Positions 43,830-52,940 of a DNA stretch of 64,000 nucleotides are shown one piece after another. Source of the DNA: CAZMGY01 sp964565945 [NCBI: uncultured bacterium] (GTDB lineage Bacteria > GCA-001730085). Location of the stretch: contig CAZMGY010000011.1 in assembly GCA_964565945.1 (NCBI GenBank), positions 1 through 64,000 on the forward strand, in the 5' to 3' direction. Under the pieces are notes generated by a model. The model was not told the origin of the DNA and made no database searches. It was given only the letters and a program-made list of their open reading frames with translations. A program made the translations under genes and the position numbers. Every line of letters begins with the position of its first letter. Positions within the stretch are counted from its first letter, which is position 1.

Positions 43830-43996
43830 ATGATGATTAGTTTGGTTATGGTGTTGTGTGCGTGCAACAGTGGTTGTCGGAGGCAGAGCTTGAATTGACG
43901 AGAGTCAAACAAGTGACGGAGCTGAAGTTGCAAGGTCCGTTGCTGATTGAAACCGAAGGATATTTGCTAAGTTGGTGGAAGGAAGAGAGTGCATGA
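43830..43996 (+). pseudogene. possible frameshifted small lipoprotein gene
   Basis: From ATG 43830 the frame reads MMISLVMVLCACNSG, like a lipoprotein signal ending LCAC, and stops at 43896. The adjacent frame from GTG 43856 reads VQQWLSEAELELTRVKQVTE, then LKLQGPLLIETEGYLLSWW, and overlaps the rpiB start by ATGA. One frameshift in the GT-rich stretch near 43851-43862 would join signal and body. Either a decayed gene or a short downstream gene with a GTG start. Confidence 0.4.
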
Positions 43997-44436
43997 AGAT
44001 TGCGATTGCCACAGACCATCGGGGTTACGCTCTTAAAGAGCGACTGGTTACTTTTTTAGAAAGACTGGGTCACGAAGTTTTCAACAAAGGGCCCTTCTCG
44101 GAAGAATCGATTGATTATCCTCCTATGGCTCATGCCGTGGCGTTGACTGTGGCCGAGGGAGAAGTGGATCGAGGTATTTTATTATGTGGTACGGGGATTG
44201 GGGTTTCGATAGCTGCCAACAAAGTTCCTGGTGTGAGAGCATCTTTGTGTCACGATGAGTTTACAACCGAATTTTCGCGTCGCCATAACAATGCGAATGT
44301 TTTTTGTTTTGGCTCCGATGTTGTGAGTGAAGAAAACGTTCGAGAGCTTTTGAAGCTTTGGTTAACAACCGATTTTGAAGATGAGTTAGGAAGTCGCCAT
44401 GTGCGGCGAGTGAATCAAATGGAACCGAAAGGATAA
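43993..44436 (+). CDS. rpiB: ribose 5-phosphate isomerase B
   Basis: 147 residues. Signature parts are [14 protein letters not shown] (about 4-17), the catalytic Cys loop [20 protein letters not shown] (about 65-84), CHDE and the ARxHNNANVF-like [12 protein letters not shown] (about 96-107). It interconverts ribose 5-phosphate and ribulose 5-phosphate. ATG 43993 follows AAGGAAGAG and overlaps the small frame upstream; an in-frame start at 43972 lies before the ribosome site. glyA begins 7 bp later, an arrangement common in many bacteria. Confidence 0.95.
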   Translation: MKIAIATDHRGYALKERLVTFLERLGHEVFNKGPFSEESIDYPPMAHAVALTVAEGEVDRGILLCGTGIGVSIAANKVPGVRASLCHDEFTTEFSRRHNNANVFCFGSDVVSEENVRELLKLWLTTDFEDELGSRHVRRVNQMEPKG

Positions 44437-44443
44437 GTCATTA

Positions 44444-45700
44444 ATGGTGGACAATGAAGTGATAAAAATTTTGCAAGACGTGGATGTGGATGTTTATAAC
44501 GCGATTGCGAAAGAATACGAGCGTGAAGAAACAACCTTGGAGTTAATTGCCTCTGAAAACTTTACCAGTAAGGCGGTTATGGAAGCTCAAGGATCTGTGA
44601 TGACCAACAAGTATGCCGAGGGATATCCGCACAAGCGCTACTATGGTGGGTGTGACTATGTGGATGTGGTCGAAGATTTGGCCTGTGATCGAGCAAAGCA
44701 ATTGTTTGGTGCTGAGCATGTTAATGTGCAACCTCATTCGGGCTCACAAGCCAATATGGCGGTATTTTTGTCGGTGTTGCAAACGGGTGATACGATCATG
44801 GGGATGGATTTATCGCATGGAGGTCACTTGACTCATGGAAGCAAAGTGAATTTTTCTGGAAAACTGTTCCAGGTTGTGTCCTATGGTGTGACCAAAGACG
44901 AAGGTCGTATTGATTATGATCAAGTGGAGGCTTTGGCTTTGGAGCATAAGCCTAAAATGATTGTGGCAGGTGCCAGTGCTTATGCGCGTGAAATTGATTT
45001 TGCGCGTTTCCGTGCGATTGCCGATAAGATAGATGCGTACTTACTTGTGGATATGGCTCATATTGCTGGCTTAGTGGTAGCGGGCCTTCATCTTTCGCCA
45101 GTGCCGCATGCGCATTTTGTTACCACCACCACACACAAAACTTTGCGTGGTCCACGTGGAGGCATGATTCTCTGTGGAAAAGAGCATTCGAAAGTCGTAG
45201 ATAAGTTAATCTTTCCAGGCATTCAGGGGGGTCCGTTGATGCATGTAATTGCAGCGAAAGCTGTAGCCTTTAAAGAAGCCTTGAGCGAAGAATTTAAACT
45301 ATATCAACAACAAGTGGTAAAGAATGCTCAAGCAATGGCCGCGCGGTTGGTGGAGCATGGTTTTGACTTGGTTTCTGGAGGGACCGATAATCATTTGATG
45401 TTGGTCGATTTGCGTAACAAAGGAATCACTGGTAAAATGGCAGAAAAGCTGTTGGGTAAAAGGGGTATCACGGTTAATAAAAATACTGTTCCGTTTGAGA
45501 CGGAAAGTCCTTTTGTGACGAGTGGTATTCGAATTGGAGTTCCCGCTGTGACAACTCGAGATATGAAAGAAGCCGAAATGCAAACCATTGCCGATTTTAT
45601 AGCTCGTGTTGTGATTACCAGAGATGATACTTCGGAAGCACAAGCTGTATACGCAGAGGTGAAGCAATTGTGTGAGCGTTTCCCTCTTTATGGTGCATAA
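44444..45700 (+). CDS. glyA: serine hydroxymethyltransferase
   Basis: 418 residues. Conserved blocks are [11 protein letters not shown] (about 27-37), [15 protein letters not shown] (about 52-66), the PLP lysine in [14 protein letters not shown] (about 226-239, Lys at about 231), and [19 protein letters not shown] (about 257-275). It moves the serine hydroxymethyl group to tetrahydrofolate, giving glycine and methylene-THF, which feeds MetF and purine synthesis. It is coupled with rpiB. Confidence 0.97.
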   Translation: MVDNEVIKILQDVDVDVYNAIAKEYEREETTLELIASENFTSKAVMEAQGSVMTNKYAEGYPHKRYYGGCDYVDVVEDLACDRAKQLFGAEHVNVQPHSGSQANMAVFLSVLQTGDTIMGMDLSHGGHLTHGSKVNFSGKLFQVVSYGVTKDEGRIDYDQVEALALEHKPKMIVAGASAYAREIDFARFRAIADKIDAYLLVDMAHIAGLVVAGLHLSPVPHAHFVTTTTHKTLRGPRGGMILCGKEHSKVVDKLIFPGIQGGPLMHVIAAKAVAFKEALSEEFKLYQQQVVKNAQAMAARLVEHGFDLVSGGTDNHLMLVDLRNKGITGKMAEKLLGKRGITVNKNTVPFETESPFVTSGIRIGVPAVTTRDMKEAEMQTIADFIARVVITRDDTSEAQAVYAEVKQLCERFPLYGA

Positions 45701-45733
45701 AAGAGGCGCTTTAAGATGGGGGAGTCAGGATCA

Positions 45734-46474
45734 ATGATGTGTGCGGGAATCAGAAGACTGGGGGGGGTGGCTTTTATCGGTTTGACGACGATAGGCTATG
45801 CCAAATCCATTGAAAATTGGGATCTGTATAAGGATCATTGGGAACGTCTGGATTACCGTTATACCCGAACGCATGATATTGATCGGATGCCGAAAGAACG
45901 CTCCAAGCCTGTGGCCAAAAATTTCACACATTACGAAGGGGCTCAATACGAGGCTCGTCTTAAGCAAGAGGAATATGCGCGCAAGTACGATACCTTTGGA
46001 CCTGATAATAGAAGCACGGCTGTTCCACCAAATTATCGGTGGGCGCAAAAGCAGAAAAAAGATCCTTTTCGCTATGATCAGTACGATGGTGATCAACGAT
46101 TGATGCGCCCTCCTTCTAATGTTTACATCGAAAAAAAAATAGCGGTGCGCAAGCCTGAGAAAAATATATTTAACCGATTGTTTGGCGCTAAGGATCGACC
46201 CGAAGCGGCTGAAGTATCTCCGATTATTCAGAATAGTCGCAGCAAGTGGTGGACTCCTAAAGGGATGTGGCAACGTACTCAGTTTTGGACGGCCAATCAG
46301 CGTAAGCTGGCCGAGATTAAACTGAGTGAAGAGGCTGAAGTGGTGGCGCGGCCGAGAGAGTTGGCAGGGCCAGAACCTAAGAAGCCAACCGAAGCTTGGA
46401 TGAATCTTTTCGATAATCCAAAAGTGCGGGAAAAATTTGAAAAAAGTGAACGTCGAAAACCTGTGTGGAAATAG
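45734..46474 (+). CDS. exported basic protein of unknown function
   Basis: About 246 residues. A signal peptide-like start (MMCAGIRRLGGVAFIGLTTI, then GYA) is followed by a mature part rich in Lys, Arg, Tyr, Pro and Trp with repeated KPxxK patterns (NWDLYKDHWERLDYRYTRTH near the start and RSKWWTPKGMWQRTQFW at about 175). No known domain. It looks largely extended or disordered. The start is ambiguous: ATG 45734 follows GGGGGAG by 9 bp, ATG 45716 follows AGAGG. A run of eight G (45760-45767) sits in the signal region. It lies 33 bp after glyA and 14 bp before the next exported protein. Confidence 0.6.
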   Translation: MMCAGIRRLGGVAFIGLTTIGYAKSIENWDLYKDHWERLDYRYTRTHDIDRMPKERSKPVAKNFTHYEGAQYEARLKQEEYARKYDTFGPDNRSTAVPPNYRWAQKQKKDPFRYDQYDGDQRLMRPPSNVYIEKKIAVRKPEKNIFNRLFGAKDRPEAAEVSPIIQNSRSKWWTPKGMWQRTQFWTANQRKLAEIKLSEEAEVVARPRELAGPEPKKPTEAWMNLFDNPKVREKFEKSERRKPVWK

Positions 46475-46488
46475 GAGATAAAAGAATT

Positions 46489-46842
46489 ATGTTGAAACAA
46501 CTCGTAATGGCAAGTGTTCTGGTGGTGGGGTTAGGCACTGCTCCAGTGTATGGGCAAGAAGCAATTGATGTAGGCCAAGGAGTTGCACCTCAGGTGAATG
46601 TGGCGGAAACGCTTAAAAAAAACTACCGTGGCCTTGAAGAACAACACATGGTTGTGATGGTTATGGCACGCCAGTATAATAAAGAGCTGGTTGAATTGCG
46701 TCGGATGGAAGCTGTTTTTTGTGATTTTTACGGCTTAGATGTGACGAAGTGGCACGACAACGGTTACGTTTGGGATGAAGGAAAACAATCTTTTATTGAG
46801 CGTCCTGCTGAAGCTTCTAAAAAAGCCGAGGCTAAGGATTAA
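46489..46842 (+). CDS. small exported protein of unknown function
   Basis: 117 residues. Signal peptide MLKQLVMASVLVVGLGTAPV followed by YGQE (cleavage near residue 23). The mature part is short and charged, with a likely helix (LKKNYRGLEEQHMVVMVMAR, about 43-62), one cysteine and an Ala/Lys/Glu tail. ATG 46489 follows AGGAGA by about 12 bp; the in-frame start at 46465 overlaps the previous gene and lies before that site. Probably part of an operon with the preceding exported protein. Confidence 0.6.
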   Translation: MLKQLVMASVLVVGLGTAPVYGQEAIDVGQGVAPQVNVAETLKKNYRGLEEQHMVVMVMARQYNKELVELRRMEAVFCDFYGLDVTKWHDNGYVWDEGKQSFIERPAEASKKAEAKD

Positions 46843-46923
46843 AGGGATTGGTGAAAATTTAAATAATTGAGTGGTGGAGAAGTTCCTGCGGGGGGGGGCC
46901 ACTGCTAAAAGGATGGATGTCAA

Positions 46924-47280
46924 ATGTCAAAACAAATAGATAAAAAAATAGACGAAACTTGGAAAGAACAAGTGGCTAAGGGTAAAGAATCTGTACAGGA
47001 TCAATATGATTTGCCAGAAGGGATGGAAATGCCCGAAGCAAGTTTTATGATTCATGTGTCGCAACTGGCTATGCAGTCGATGGTGTTTTTGGGTCTTATG
47101 CCACATCCTGTGGATCAAAGCACTCAAGTTGATTTGGTGCAGGCCAAGTATTTGATTGATACAATTGAAGTTCTTAAGGATAAGAGTAAAGGCAATTTGT
47201 CTAAGGAAGAAGAGGAAGGTCTTTCGACCCTTCTCTATGATTTACGTCTCAAATATCTCGATGTTCGGCAAAAACAATAA
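46924..47280 (+). CDS. DUF1844 family protein
   Basis: 118 residues. A charged N-terminal stretch of about 35 residues precedes the DUF1844 helical domain: FMIHVSQLAMQSMVFLGLMP (about 41-60), DLVQAKYLIDTIEVLKDKSK (about 71-90) and GNLSKEEEEGLSTLLYDLRL (about 91-110) match the family pattern closely. The family is small, cytoplasmic and uncharacterised, common in Deltaproteobacteria, Planctomycetes and candidate phyla. A poly-G run of nine (46890-46898) lies in the leader. Confidence 0.8.
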   Translation: MSKQIDKKIDETWKEQVAKGKESVQDQYDLPEGMEMPEASFMIHVSQLAMQSMVFLGLMPHPVDQSTQVDLVQAKYLIDTIEVLKDKSKGNLSKEEEEGLSTLLYDLRLKYLDVRQKQ

Positions 47281-47300
47281 TCTTTTTGTCACGAATAGTT

Positions 47301-48380
47301 CTAAGACATAAGGAAACGGAAGTAAGGATCTTCTCTGAGGTTAATAAGATCTTTGTCTAAGAGGGCTGTTTCTAACAGTTGCTCAGAAAAGTAAGGGCGA
47401 CCTTGTTTGAGCCATTGCGTAGCTTGCTCGGTGTGACCTTTTTTGGCATACAGGCAAGCTAAATTGTAATAGGCCATTCCCAAGGAAGGGTTATAGGTGA
47501 GAGCCTTACGATAGGTCAAAATAGCTTTTTGAGTTTGACCTTTTTGGGACTCTTTCCAAGCAATTTTGGCATAGGCGTTGGCGTATGTTCTGTTACGTTC
47601 GCTAATAGGTGTTGCGACAGCCTCTGGGATAGTTCGAGATGATGAACCAGAGTTGTTCACAAAACGTCGTTCGTAACGATCTAGTGCCGATTTGACTCTT
47701 TGTTCTTGAACATTTTTTTGAGATTGTTCCCAGTTAGAAAGCTTAGATGCGAGCTCTTGGCTTTGTTTAGTTTCCATTGGTTGGCTGAACATTTTTTTGA
47801 GGGAGGTGTCTATTTTGAGTTCGGTTGCGACAAGACGCTGGTTTAGTTCAGTGAGACGTCCTTGATGCTGAGAGAGTTGCGTGTTTAATTGGTTAAGTCG
47901 ATCGGATTGATGATTTAGCGAGCGTTCCACCGCATGAATTTTATCGAGAGTGAAGTCCTTATGTTTGCGATGCCTGTCTTCTATTAAAGCAATGTTTGCT
48001 TGGGTGTCTTGAGTTTGTGATTTAAGCTGCCGATCAAGATTATTTTGTTGTAGGTTTATTTTGCGAGATAATTCATTTTTAAATTCTTTTTGTTGATGAT
48101 TAAGATAAATAAATGAAAATAGTCCAATTGTTATAGCTAAGGCCACTACCCAGAAAAGAACATTCCATTGAAATGCTTGTTTTTCATGAGGTTTGTTCAA
48201 GAGGCGTGATGTTTTATCCATTAAATCTTCGACCTGATGTGATAAAGATAAGACATGGGAGTTTAAATTATCGTAAGGATGAGACTCGTTCTCTTTGGAC
48301 AGAGTTTTAGATTGAGCTGAACTCAAAAGAGATCCAAAGCGAATAGAAGATTCGTTTTGATGTTTTTCCGCTTGGTTCAT
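47301..48380 (-). CDS. membrane-anchored coiled-coil TPR protein
   Basis: 359 residues. A disordered N-terminus (about 1-65) leads into one membrane segment (WNVLFWVVALAITIGLFSFI, about 72-91), then a long Gln/Asn-rich coiled coil (about 95-240), and at the C-terminus TPR-type helices (AYAKIAWKESQKGQTQKAIL, then GMAYYNLACLYAKKGHTEQA, about 265-325). The architecture suggests a periplasmic scaffold, somewhat like CpoB, but I see no direct evidence of partner or role. It is transcribed alone on the minus strand, convergent to the DUF1844 gene and divergent from rpsP. Confidence 0.7.
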   Translation of the reverse strand: MNQAEKHQNESSIRFGSLLSSAQSKTLSKENESHPYDNLNSHVLSLSHQVEDLMDKTSRLLNKPHEKQAFQWNVLFWVVALAITIGLFSFIYLNHQQKEFKNELSRKINLQQNNLDRQLKSQTQDTQANIALIEDRHRKHKDFTLDKIHAVERSLNHQSDRLNQLNTQLSQHQGRLTELNQRLVATELKIDTSLKKMFSQPMETKQSQELASKLSNWEQSQKNVQEQRVKSALDRYERRFVNNSGSSSRTIPEAVATPISERNRTYANAYAKIAWKESQKGQTQKAILTYRKALTYNPSLGMAYYNLACLYAKKGHTEQATQWLKQGRPYFSEQLLETALLDKDLINLREDPYFRFLMS

Positions 48381-48509
48381 TTGTTATGATTAACCCCAAA
48401 AACCGATTTTGCACACACGATATATAGTAGCAATGATACATGAGATGCTGAGGAGCTGTCAATATTGATCTTTTACATGGGGTCAAGAAGGGGCCAAAAA
48501 AATAAAGGC

Positions 48510-48538
48510 TTGTCAGGGCACTAAAGTTTTTGTACAAT
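48510..48538 (+). promoter_or_regulatory. promoter of the rpsP-trmD-rplS operon
   Basis: TTGTCA (48510-48515) and TACAAT (48533-48538) with a 17-bp spacer, 40 bp before rpsP. Confidence 0.7.
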
Positions 48539-48578
48539 GGTACGCTTATAGCGATTAAGAATTTTAAGGAGAAGACCT

Positions 48579-48830
48579 ATGTCTTTGTCTATGCGTTTGA
48601 AACGTTTTGGGCGTAAAGGTTATGCTCAGTATCGCTTGGTGGTTACCGATCGACGTCGTCAGAGAGATGGTGGTGTTATTGAGGAGTTAGGTCAGTACGA
48701 TCCCCATCAAGAAGATATGAACGAAAAGTTTAAGATTAATAAAGAGCGAGTGGCTTATTGGCTACAACAAGGTGGTCAGCCAACAGGTACTGTGAAAACT
48801 CTTTTAAAGAAACAAGGTGTCACGCTTTAA
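48579..48830 (+). CDS. rpsP: ribosomal protein bS16
   Basis: 83 residues. The start MSLSMRLKRFGRKGYAQYRL carries the bS16 pattern (RLxRxGrKkxPxYRiVV), followed by VVTDRRRQRDGGVIEELGQY and a WLQQGGQPTGTVKTLLKK end. A structural protein of the 30S subunit. TTAAGGAGAA precedes the ATG. trmD follows directly, without the usual rimM between them. Confidence 0.96.
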   Translation: MSLSMRLKRFGRKGYAQYRLVVTDRRRQRDGGVIEELGQYDPHQEDMNEKFKINKERVAYWLQQGGQPTGTVKTLLKKQGVTL

Positions 48831-48831
48831 G

Positions 48832-49569
48832 GTGGATATTACTATATTAACCTTATTCCCCGAAGTTTTTGAGGGTGTTCTTGCCGCAAGCATTATGAAG
48901 CGGGCTCAAGCACAGGATCTTGTTCGGTTTAATGTGGTTAATTTTAGAGAATATGCCAAAGGATTGACCAAAAAAGTGGTTGATGACATGCCTTATGGTG
49001 GAGGCCCTGGAATGCTTCTCAAACCAGAACCGTTGTTTAAAGCTGTTGAAGATGTGCAAAACAACAGCGAGCATTTAGCGCATGTGGTGTTGTTAACACC
49101 ACATGGTCGGACAATGAGTCAGGCTGTGGCAAAGCAGTTGGTGGTTAAGAATCATTTGATTCTTATTTGTGGTCACTACGAAGGTTTTGATGAAAGAGTG
49201 CGCGAAACTTTGGTGGATGAGGAAATTTCCATCGGAGATTATGTGTTGACTGGAGGAGAAATTCCTGCCATGGTTCTTTCGGATGCTGTGGTTAGGTTAT
49301 TGCCAGGGGTGTTGGGTAACGCTGAGACACATGGTGAGGAAAGCTTTTACGAAGGTTTGTTAGAGTATCCTCAGTACACGCGTCCATCTGAGTTTCGAGG
49401 AATGAAGGTTCCCGAGGTTTTGTTATCGGGGCACCATGAAAAAATTATCCAGTGGCGTAAAACAGAATCGATAAGGAGGACGTGGTTAAGGCGTCCCGAA
49501 ATGCTTGAAGAAGCCAATCTTTCACGTGAAGAAAGGCTTTATGTGAAGAAATTAAAACAGGAAAAATGA
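48832..49569 (+). CDS. trmD: tRNA (guanine-37-N1)-methyltransferase
   Basis: About 245 residues. It has the TrmD start (DITILTLFPEVFEGVLAASI), DMPYGGGPGMLLKPEPL (about 50-66), the deep-knot SAM region LICGHYEGFDERVRE (about 109-123) and the IGDYVLTGGEIPAM loop (about 132-145). It methylates G37 of tRNAs to keep the reading frame. The start is GTG: 48832 gives the canonical N-terminus immediately after the rpsP stop, and GTG 48817 would overlap rpsP and add five residues. rplS follows 8 bp later. Confidence 0.95.
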   Translation: MDITILTLFPEVFEGVLAASIMKRAQAQDLVRFNVVNFREYAKGLTKKVVDDMPYGGGPGMLLKPEPLFKAVEDVQNNSEHLAHVVLLTPHGRTMSQAVAKQLVVKNHLILICGHYEGFDERVRETLVDEEISIGDYVLTGGEIPAMVLSDAVVRLLPGVLGNAETHGEESFYEGLLEYPQYTRPSEFRGMKVPEVLLSGHHEKIIQWRKTESIRRTWLRRPEMLEEANLSREERLYVKKLKQEK

Positions 49570-49577
49570 GGTAGGCC

Positions 49578-49931
49578 ATGGATGTTTTGGATAAAGTGAA
49601 TAATCCTTTTATGAAACGCACAATAACCGACTTTCGTGTGGGCGATACTGTGCGTGTGTCTGTACGAATCATTGAGGGAGAAAAAAATCGTCTCCAAGAT
49701 TTTGAAGGCGTTGTGATTGCTCGCAAAGGCGGTGGTATTCATGAGACATTTACTGTAAGACGTATTTCTTTTGGTGAAGGTGTGGAGCGTATTTTCCCCC
49801 TGCATTCGCCACGTATTCAATCAATCAAAATTGTGCGTCGTGGTGCTGTCCGCCGAGCTAAGCTTTACTATTTGCGTGGCCGTATTGGTCGTAAAGCGAC
49901 TCGTGTTAAAGAAAAAAGTATTTTTGCATAA
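49578..49931 (+). CDS. rplS: ribosomal protein bL19
   Basis: 117 residues. Characteristic parts are [20 protein letters not shown] (about 20-39), [13 protein letters not shown] and [20 protein letters not shown] (about 56-75), ending [20 protein letters not shown]. Structural protein of the 50S subunit at the subunit interface. Last gene of the operon. Confidence 0.97.
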   Translation: MDVLDKVNNPFMKRTITDFRVGDTVRVSVRIIEGEKNRLQDFEGVVIARKGGGIHETFTVRRISFGEGVERIFPLHSPRIQSIKIVRRGAVRRAKLYYLRGRIGRKATRVKEKSIFA

Positions 49932-50103
49932 GCCCCGTCGTGGTGGAATACATTCTTGTCGAATGACAAAAGGAGATCACTGCAAAATAAACTAAAACCT
50001 ACTCACAGACCCTCAACTGTCAAATTTTTAAAATATATATGAGTTTGATGTAATAAAAGATACTTAAAGATTCTAAACGTATATGAAAGAGGAGTGACAA
50101 GTT

Positions 50104-50700
50104 ATGTCTAAAAAAGTTTGGATGGTGATAGGTGTTTTATTCGGATTGTTGGCGGTGCCGTTTCTTATGTTCAAAGGAACCTACAATAAGCTTGCTGTAG
50201 CGGATGAAGGTGTTAAAGGTGCGTGGGCACAAGTCGAAAATGTTTATCAAAGACGCTTGGATTTGATTCCGAATCTTGTGAATACGGTTAAGGGCTCTGC
50301 CGCTCACGAAAGAGAAACCTTGCAGGGTGTGGTTGAGGCGCGTTCCAAAGTGTCTCAAATGACTATTACCCCTGAGATTGTAAATAATCCGCAACTTTTG
50401 CAACAATTTCAGAGTTCGCAATCGCAATTGTCTTCGGCATTAAGTCGTTTAATGGTTGTTGTGGAGCGCTATCCCACTCTTAAGGCTAATGAAAGCTTTT
50501 TGGCGCTTCAATCTCAGATTGAAGGCACTGAAAATCGTATTACTGTTGAACGCAAACGGTTTAATGATGCATCCCAGGCCTTCAATACGCTTAGAAGGGT
50601 ATTCCCTAATGTTTTGATTGCCAATAGGATGGGTTTTCAGGAAAAAGCTTATTTTAAAGCCGAAGCGACGGCCACTAATGCGCCTCAAGTTCAATTTTAA
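50104..50700 (+). CDS. lemA: LemA family protein
   Basis: 198 residues. An N-terminal membrane segment (MVIGVLFGLLAVPFLMF) is followed by the LemA helical bundle: YNKLAVADEGVKGAWAQVEN (about 26-45), YQRRLDLIPNLVNTVKG (about 48-64), the LKANESFLALQSQIEGTENR stretch (about 120-139) and the ARxxFNxAVxxYN-like VERKRFNDASQAFNTLRRVF. LemA proteins are membrane proteins of unclear function, often next to TPM-domain genes, as here. AGGAGTG is close to the ATG. Confidence 0.92.
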   Translation: MSKKVWMVIGVLFGLLAVPFLMFKGTYNKLAVADEGVKGAWAQVENVYQRRLDLIPNLVNTVKGSAAHERETLQGVVEARSKVSQMTITPEIVNNPQLLQQFQSSQSQLSSALSRLMVVVERYPTLKANESFLALQSQIEGTENRITVERKRFNDASQAFNTLRRVFPNVLIANRMGFQEKAYFKAEATATNAPQVQF

Positions 50701-50709
50701 GGAGTTTGT

Positions 50710-51558
50710 GTGCAACGGATTGTTTGTCTATTTAGTTTTGTTTGGATGGCGTTAGCCAACTTGCAGGCCTTTGAGGTGCCGGCCAAACCCGATGGGTATG
50801 TTACCGATCGGGCACAGCTGTTAAGTGCGTCGAAACGTCAAGCCTTGGAAAGTTTCCTGCAATCCTACGAGGCTAAAACGGGCAACCAACTTGTGGTGGC
50901 GACTTTCCCCTCCATGGATGGCGGAGCTCTGGAAGATATTTCGATTCGTTTGGCGGAGCAGTGGAAGGTGGGCAAAAAAGGCAAAGACAATGGTGTTATT
51001 TTGCTTATTTTTAAAAATGATCGCAAGATGCGCATCGAAGTGGGCTATGGCTTAGAAGGTGTTTTGACCGATGCTATTGCGGGACAGTTGATTCGCAAAA
51101 CCATTGCGCCTTATTTTCGAGAAGGTCGCTATGAAGAAGGCGTTCTTATGGGTGTCCGCTCGATTGTAAGTGTTTTTTCGGGTGATTTAAGGATTCTTAA
51201 AACACGTCGTTCTAACCAGGCTCGTGAATTAACTCCCGAAGAAATTGAGCAGTTGCGGAAAACGTTTCGTTTGATTATGTTGTTTATTGTCATAGGTCTT
51301 GTTGTGTTGTTAGGCTTTGATGCGTGGCGTTATCGTCAGTATTGCCACGATCATCGTATTTATCATGAGCGTTACAGTTGGTGGGAGTGGTTTATGCGTT
51401 TTGCCTTATTGCTGTTTTTGGCTCAAATGATCTTGCACATTGCTTTTTTTCTTTTGTTAGCTTCTCGAGGAGGTTACCACGGATCACGAAGTGGCTATGG
51501 CGGATTTTCTGGTGGCGGTGGAAGTTTTGGTGGCGGTGGAGCCAGTGGAGGATGGTGA
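50710..51558 (+). CDS. TPM-domain (YgcG-like) membrane protein
   Basis: 282 residues starting with GTG after AAGGAG. Signal peptide, then the TPM domain (about 22-165): VTDRAQLLS, TGNQLVVATFPSMDGGALED, KGKDNGVILLIFKNDRKMRI, the EVGYGLEGVLTDAIAG stretch and APYFREGRYEEGV. Two membrane segments follow (about 190-210 and 225-250), and the tail is a glycine/serine-rich stretch (GGFSGGGGSFGGGGASGGW). The TPM fold is seen in photosystem II repair protein TLP18.3/Psb32 with weak phosphatase activity and in YgcG. Genes of this type follow lemA in many bacteria. Confidence 0.9.
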   Translation: MQRIVCLFSFVWMALANLQAFEVPAKPDGYVTDRAQLLSASKRQALESFLQSYEAKTGNQLVVATFPSMDGGALEDISIRLAEQWKVGKKGKDNGVILLIFKNDRKMRIEVGYGLEGVLTDAIAGQLIRKTIAPYFREGRYEEGVLMGVRSIVSVFSGDLRILKTRRSNQARELTPEEIEQLRKTFRLIMLFIVIGLVVLLGFDAWRYRQYCHDHRIYHERYSWWEWFMRFALLLFLAQMILHIAFFLLLASRGGYHGSRSGYGGFSGGGGSFGGGGASGGW

Positions 51559-51562
51559 TACG

Positions 51563-52018
51563 ATGAAGGTGATACGCACACAGGTGCCCCAAGATTTTTT
51601 TTCTAGCAAAGAACGAAAATGCATCCGTAAGGCTATTGAAATGGCTGAGATGCAAACTTCGGGAGAGATTCGCGTTCACCTGCAACGTAAAGCTAACGAG
51701 GATATATTAGTGCATGCTGCCGAAGTTTTCGATCGAATTGGAATGTCGCAAACCGAAGCGCGTAATGGTGTCTTAATTTTTATGGGCTTGCAAAGCAGAC
51801 GTTTTGTGGTGATTGGAGACCAAGGGATCAATGAGCAAGTTGCGGAACATTTTTGGCAAGAGGTTGTGACAGCGATGCAAGCGGAGTTTCAAGAGGATCG
51901 CTTTGCCGATGGTCTTGTTAAAGGTATTGAGCTAATTGGCTACAAACTGCAAGCGCTGTTCCCTTATCAGCGCGAGGACAAAAATGAACTTTCGGATGAA
52001 ATATCCTTTTCTTTTTGA
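51563..52018 (+). CDS. second, stand-alone TPM-domain protein
   Basis: 151 residues. It has no signal peptide. The TPM-like domain has AIEMAEMQTSGEIRVHLQRK (about 25-44), RNGVLIFMGLQSRRFVVIGD (about 67-86) and FADGLVKGIELIG (about 121-133). Paired TPM proteins after lemA, one with a Gly-rich tail and one without a leader, are a recurring arrangement. ATG 51563 begins 5 bp after the previous stop; the longer frame from 51491 overlaps that gene. Confidence 0.85.
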   Translation: MKVIRTQVPQDFFSSKERKCIRKAIEMAEMQTSGEIRVHLQRKANEDILVHAAEVFDRIGMSQTEARNGVLIFMGLQSRRFVVIGDQGINEQVAEHFWQEVVTAMQAEFQEDRFADGLVKGIELIGYKLQALFPYQREDKNELSDEISFSF

Positions 52019-52019
52019 A

Positions 52020-52844
52020 TTAGGCTTGTGTTTGAAATTTTTGCAAAATGTCTTGGTGAACGAGGCCGTTAGAAAATAAAATACCGTCTTTGTTATGAAC
52101 ATCGGTTTTGTTATAGACAAGGTCTTTGCCATTGATGTCGGTGACCATTCCTCCTGCTCCACGAACGATGGCTTCGGGGGCGCAGCTATCCCATTCTTTG
52201 GTGCATCCCGTGCTATAAAAGAAAGCATCGGCCTTACCTTGTGACAAGTGAAACCCTTTCCCTCCGACCGAACCAAAACGGAAAGTGTTACGGGCCTTAA
52301 GACGCGTTTTGAGGTTTTCATCTTCAGGTGAATAGTGACTGCGCGTGATAATCAAAACAAAATCTTCGATAGAGCGTTTAGAGCAGTGGACTTGTTCAAT
52401 GAGGGTATCTTTTTGGATAAAACTTCCTTCGTCTGGAGAACCCCACATTGTGACGCGATGCACCGGGAGGTGGACCAGGCCAAATGCGGCTTTTTGATCG
52501 ATAATAAGACCAATATGGATGGCAAACTCTCCATTTTTGGAGATGAACTCTCGTGTGCCATCGATGGGGTCAATGCACCAGGTGCGCAGGGCTTGTTGCC
52601 GTGATACATCGTCGATGCCTTCTTCACTTAAAATGGCGTCGTCAGGAAACGCCTTTTGTAAGGCTTGAACGATGTAGTCGTTGGCGGCAATATCTGCTTC
52701 GGTGACAGGTCCTTCATCATCGGGTTTATCGGTGATTCGAAAATCTTTTTTGTAATAATCCATAATGATCTGAGAAGCATTTAAGGCGATAGCTTGGGCG
52801 ACGAGGCGTTCTTTGCGAAATGAGGACATTAGGATATTTTCCAT
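52020..52844 (-). CDS. cysQ: 3'(2'),5'-bisphosphate nucleotidase, CysQ-like
   Basis: 274 residues in the inositol monophosphatase superfamily. Metal-binding motifs are VTEADIAAN (about 47), LSEEG (about 74-78), WCIDPIDGTREF (about 90-101) and WDSCAPEAIVRGAGG (about 217-231). CysQ recycles 3'-phosphoadenosine 5'-phosphate to AMP during sulfate assimilation. The family can also act on inositol phosphates, so the substrate is likely but not certain. The start is at 52844 or 52829; neither has a strong ribosome site. Its stop lies one base from the end of the convergent TPM gene. Confidence 0.88.
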   Translation of the reverse strand: MENILMSSFRKERLVAQAIALNASQIIMDYYKKDFRITDKPDDEGPVTEADIAANDYIVQALQKAFPDDAILSEEGIDDVSRQQALRTWCIDPIDGTREFISKNGEFAIHIGLIIDQKAAFGLVHLPVHRVTMWGSPDEGSFIQKDTLIEQVHCSKRSIEDFVLIITRSHYSPEDENLKTRLKARNTFRFGSVGGKGFHLSQGKADAFFYSTGCTKEWDSCAPEAIVRGAGGMVTDINGKDLVYNKTDVHNKDGILFSNGLVHQDILQKFQTQA

Positions 52845-52901
52845 ATTTAATAAGATTGCTATTGTGTGTTTCCAGTTTCGTTCTATTTTAGCGGAAGACC
52901 G

Positions 52902-52910
52902 TGTTAAAAT
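52902..52910 (+). promoter_or_regulatory. extended -10 element of the cytochrome c maturation operon
   Basis: TGTTAAAAT, 31 bp before the start at 52941; no clear -35. Confidence 0.45.
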
Positions 52911-52940
52911 AAAGTTGTTTAATTATTGTAAGGGGATAAT

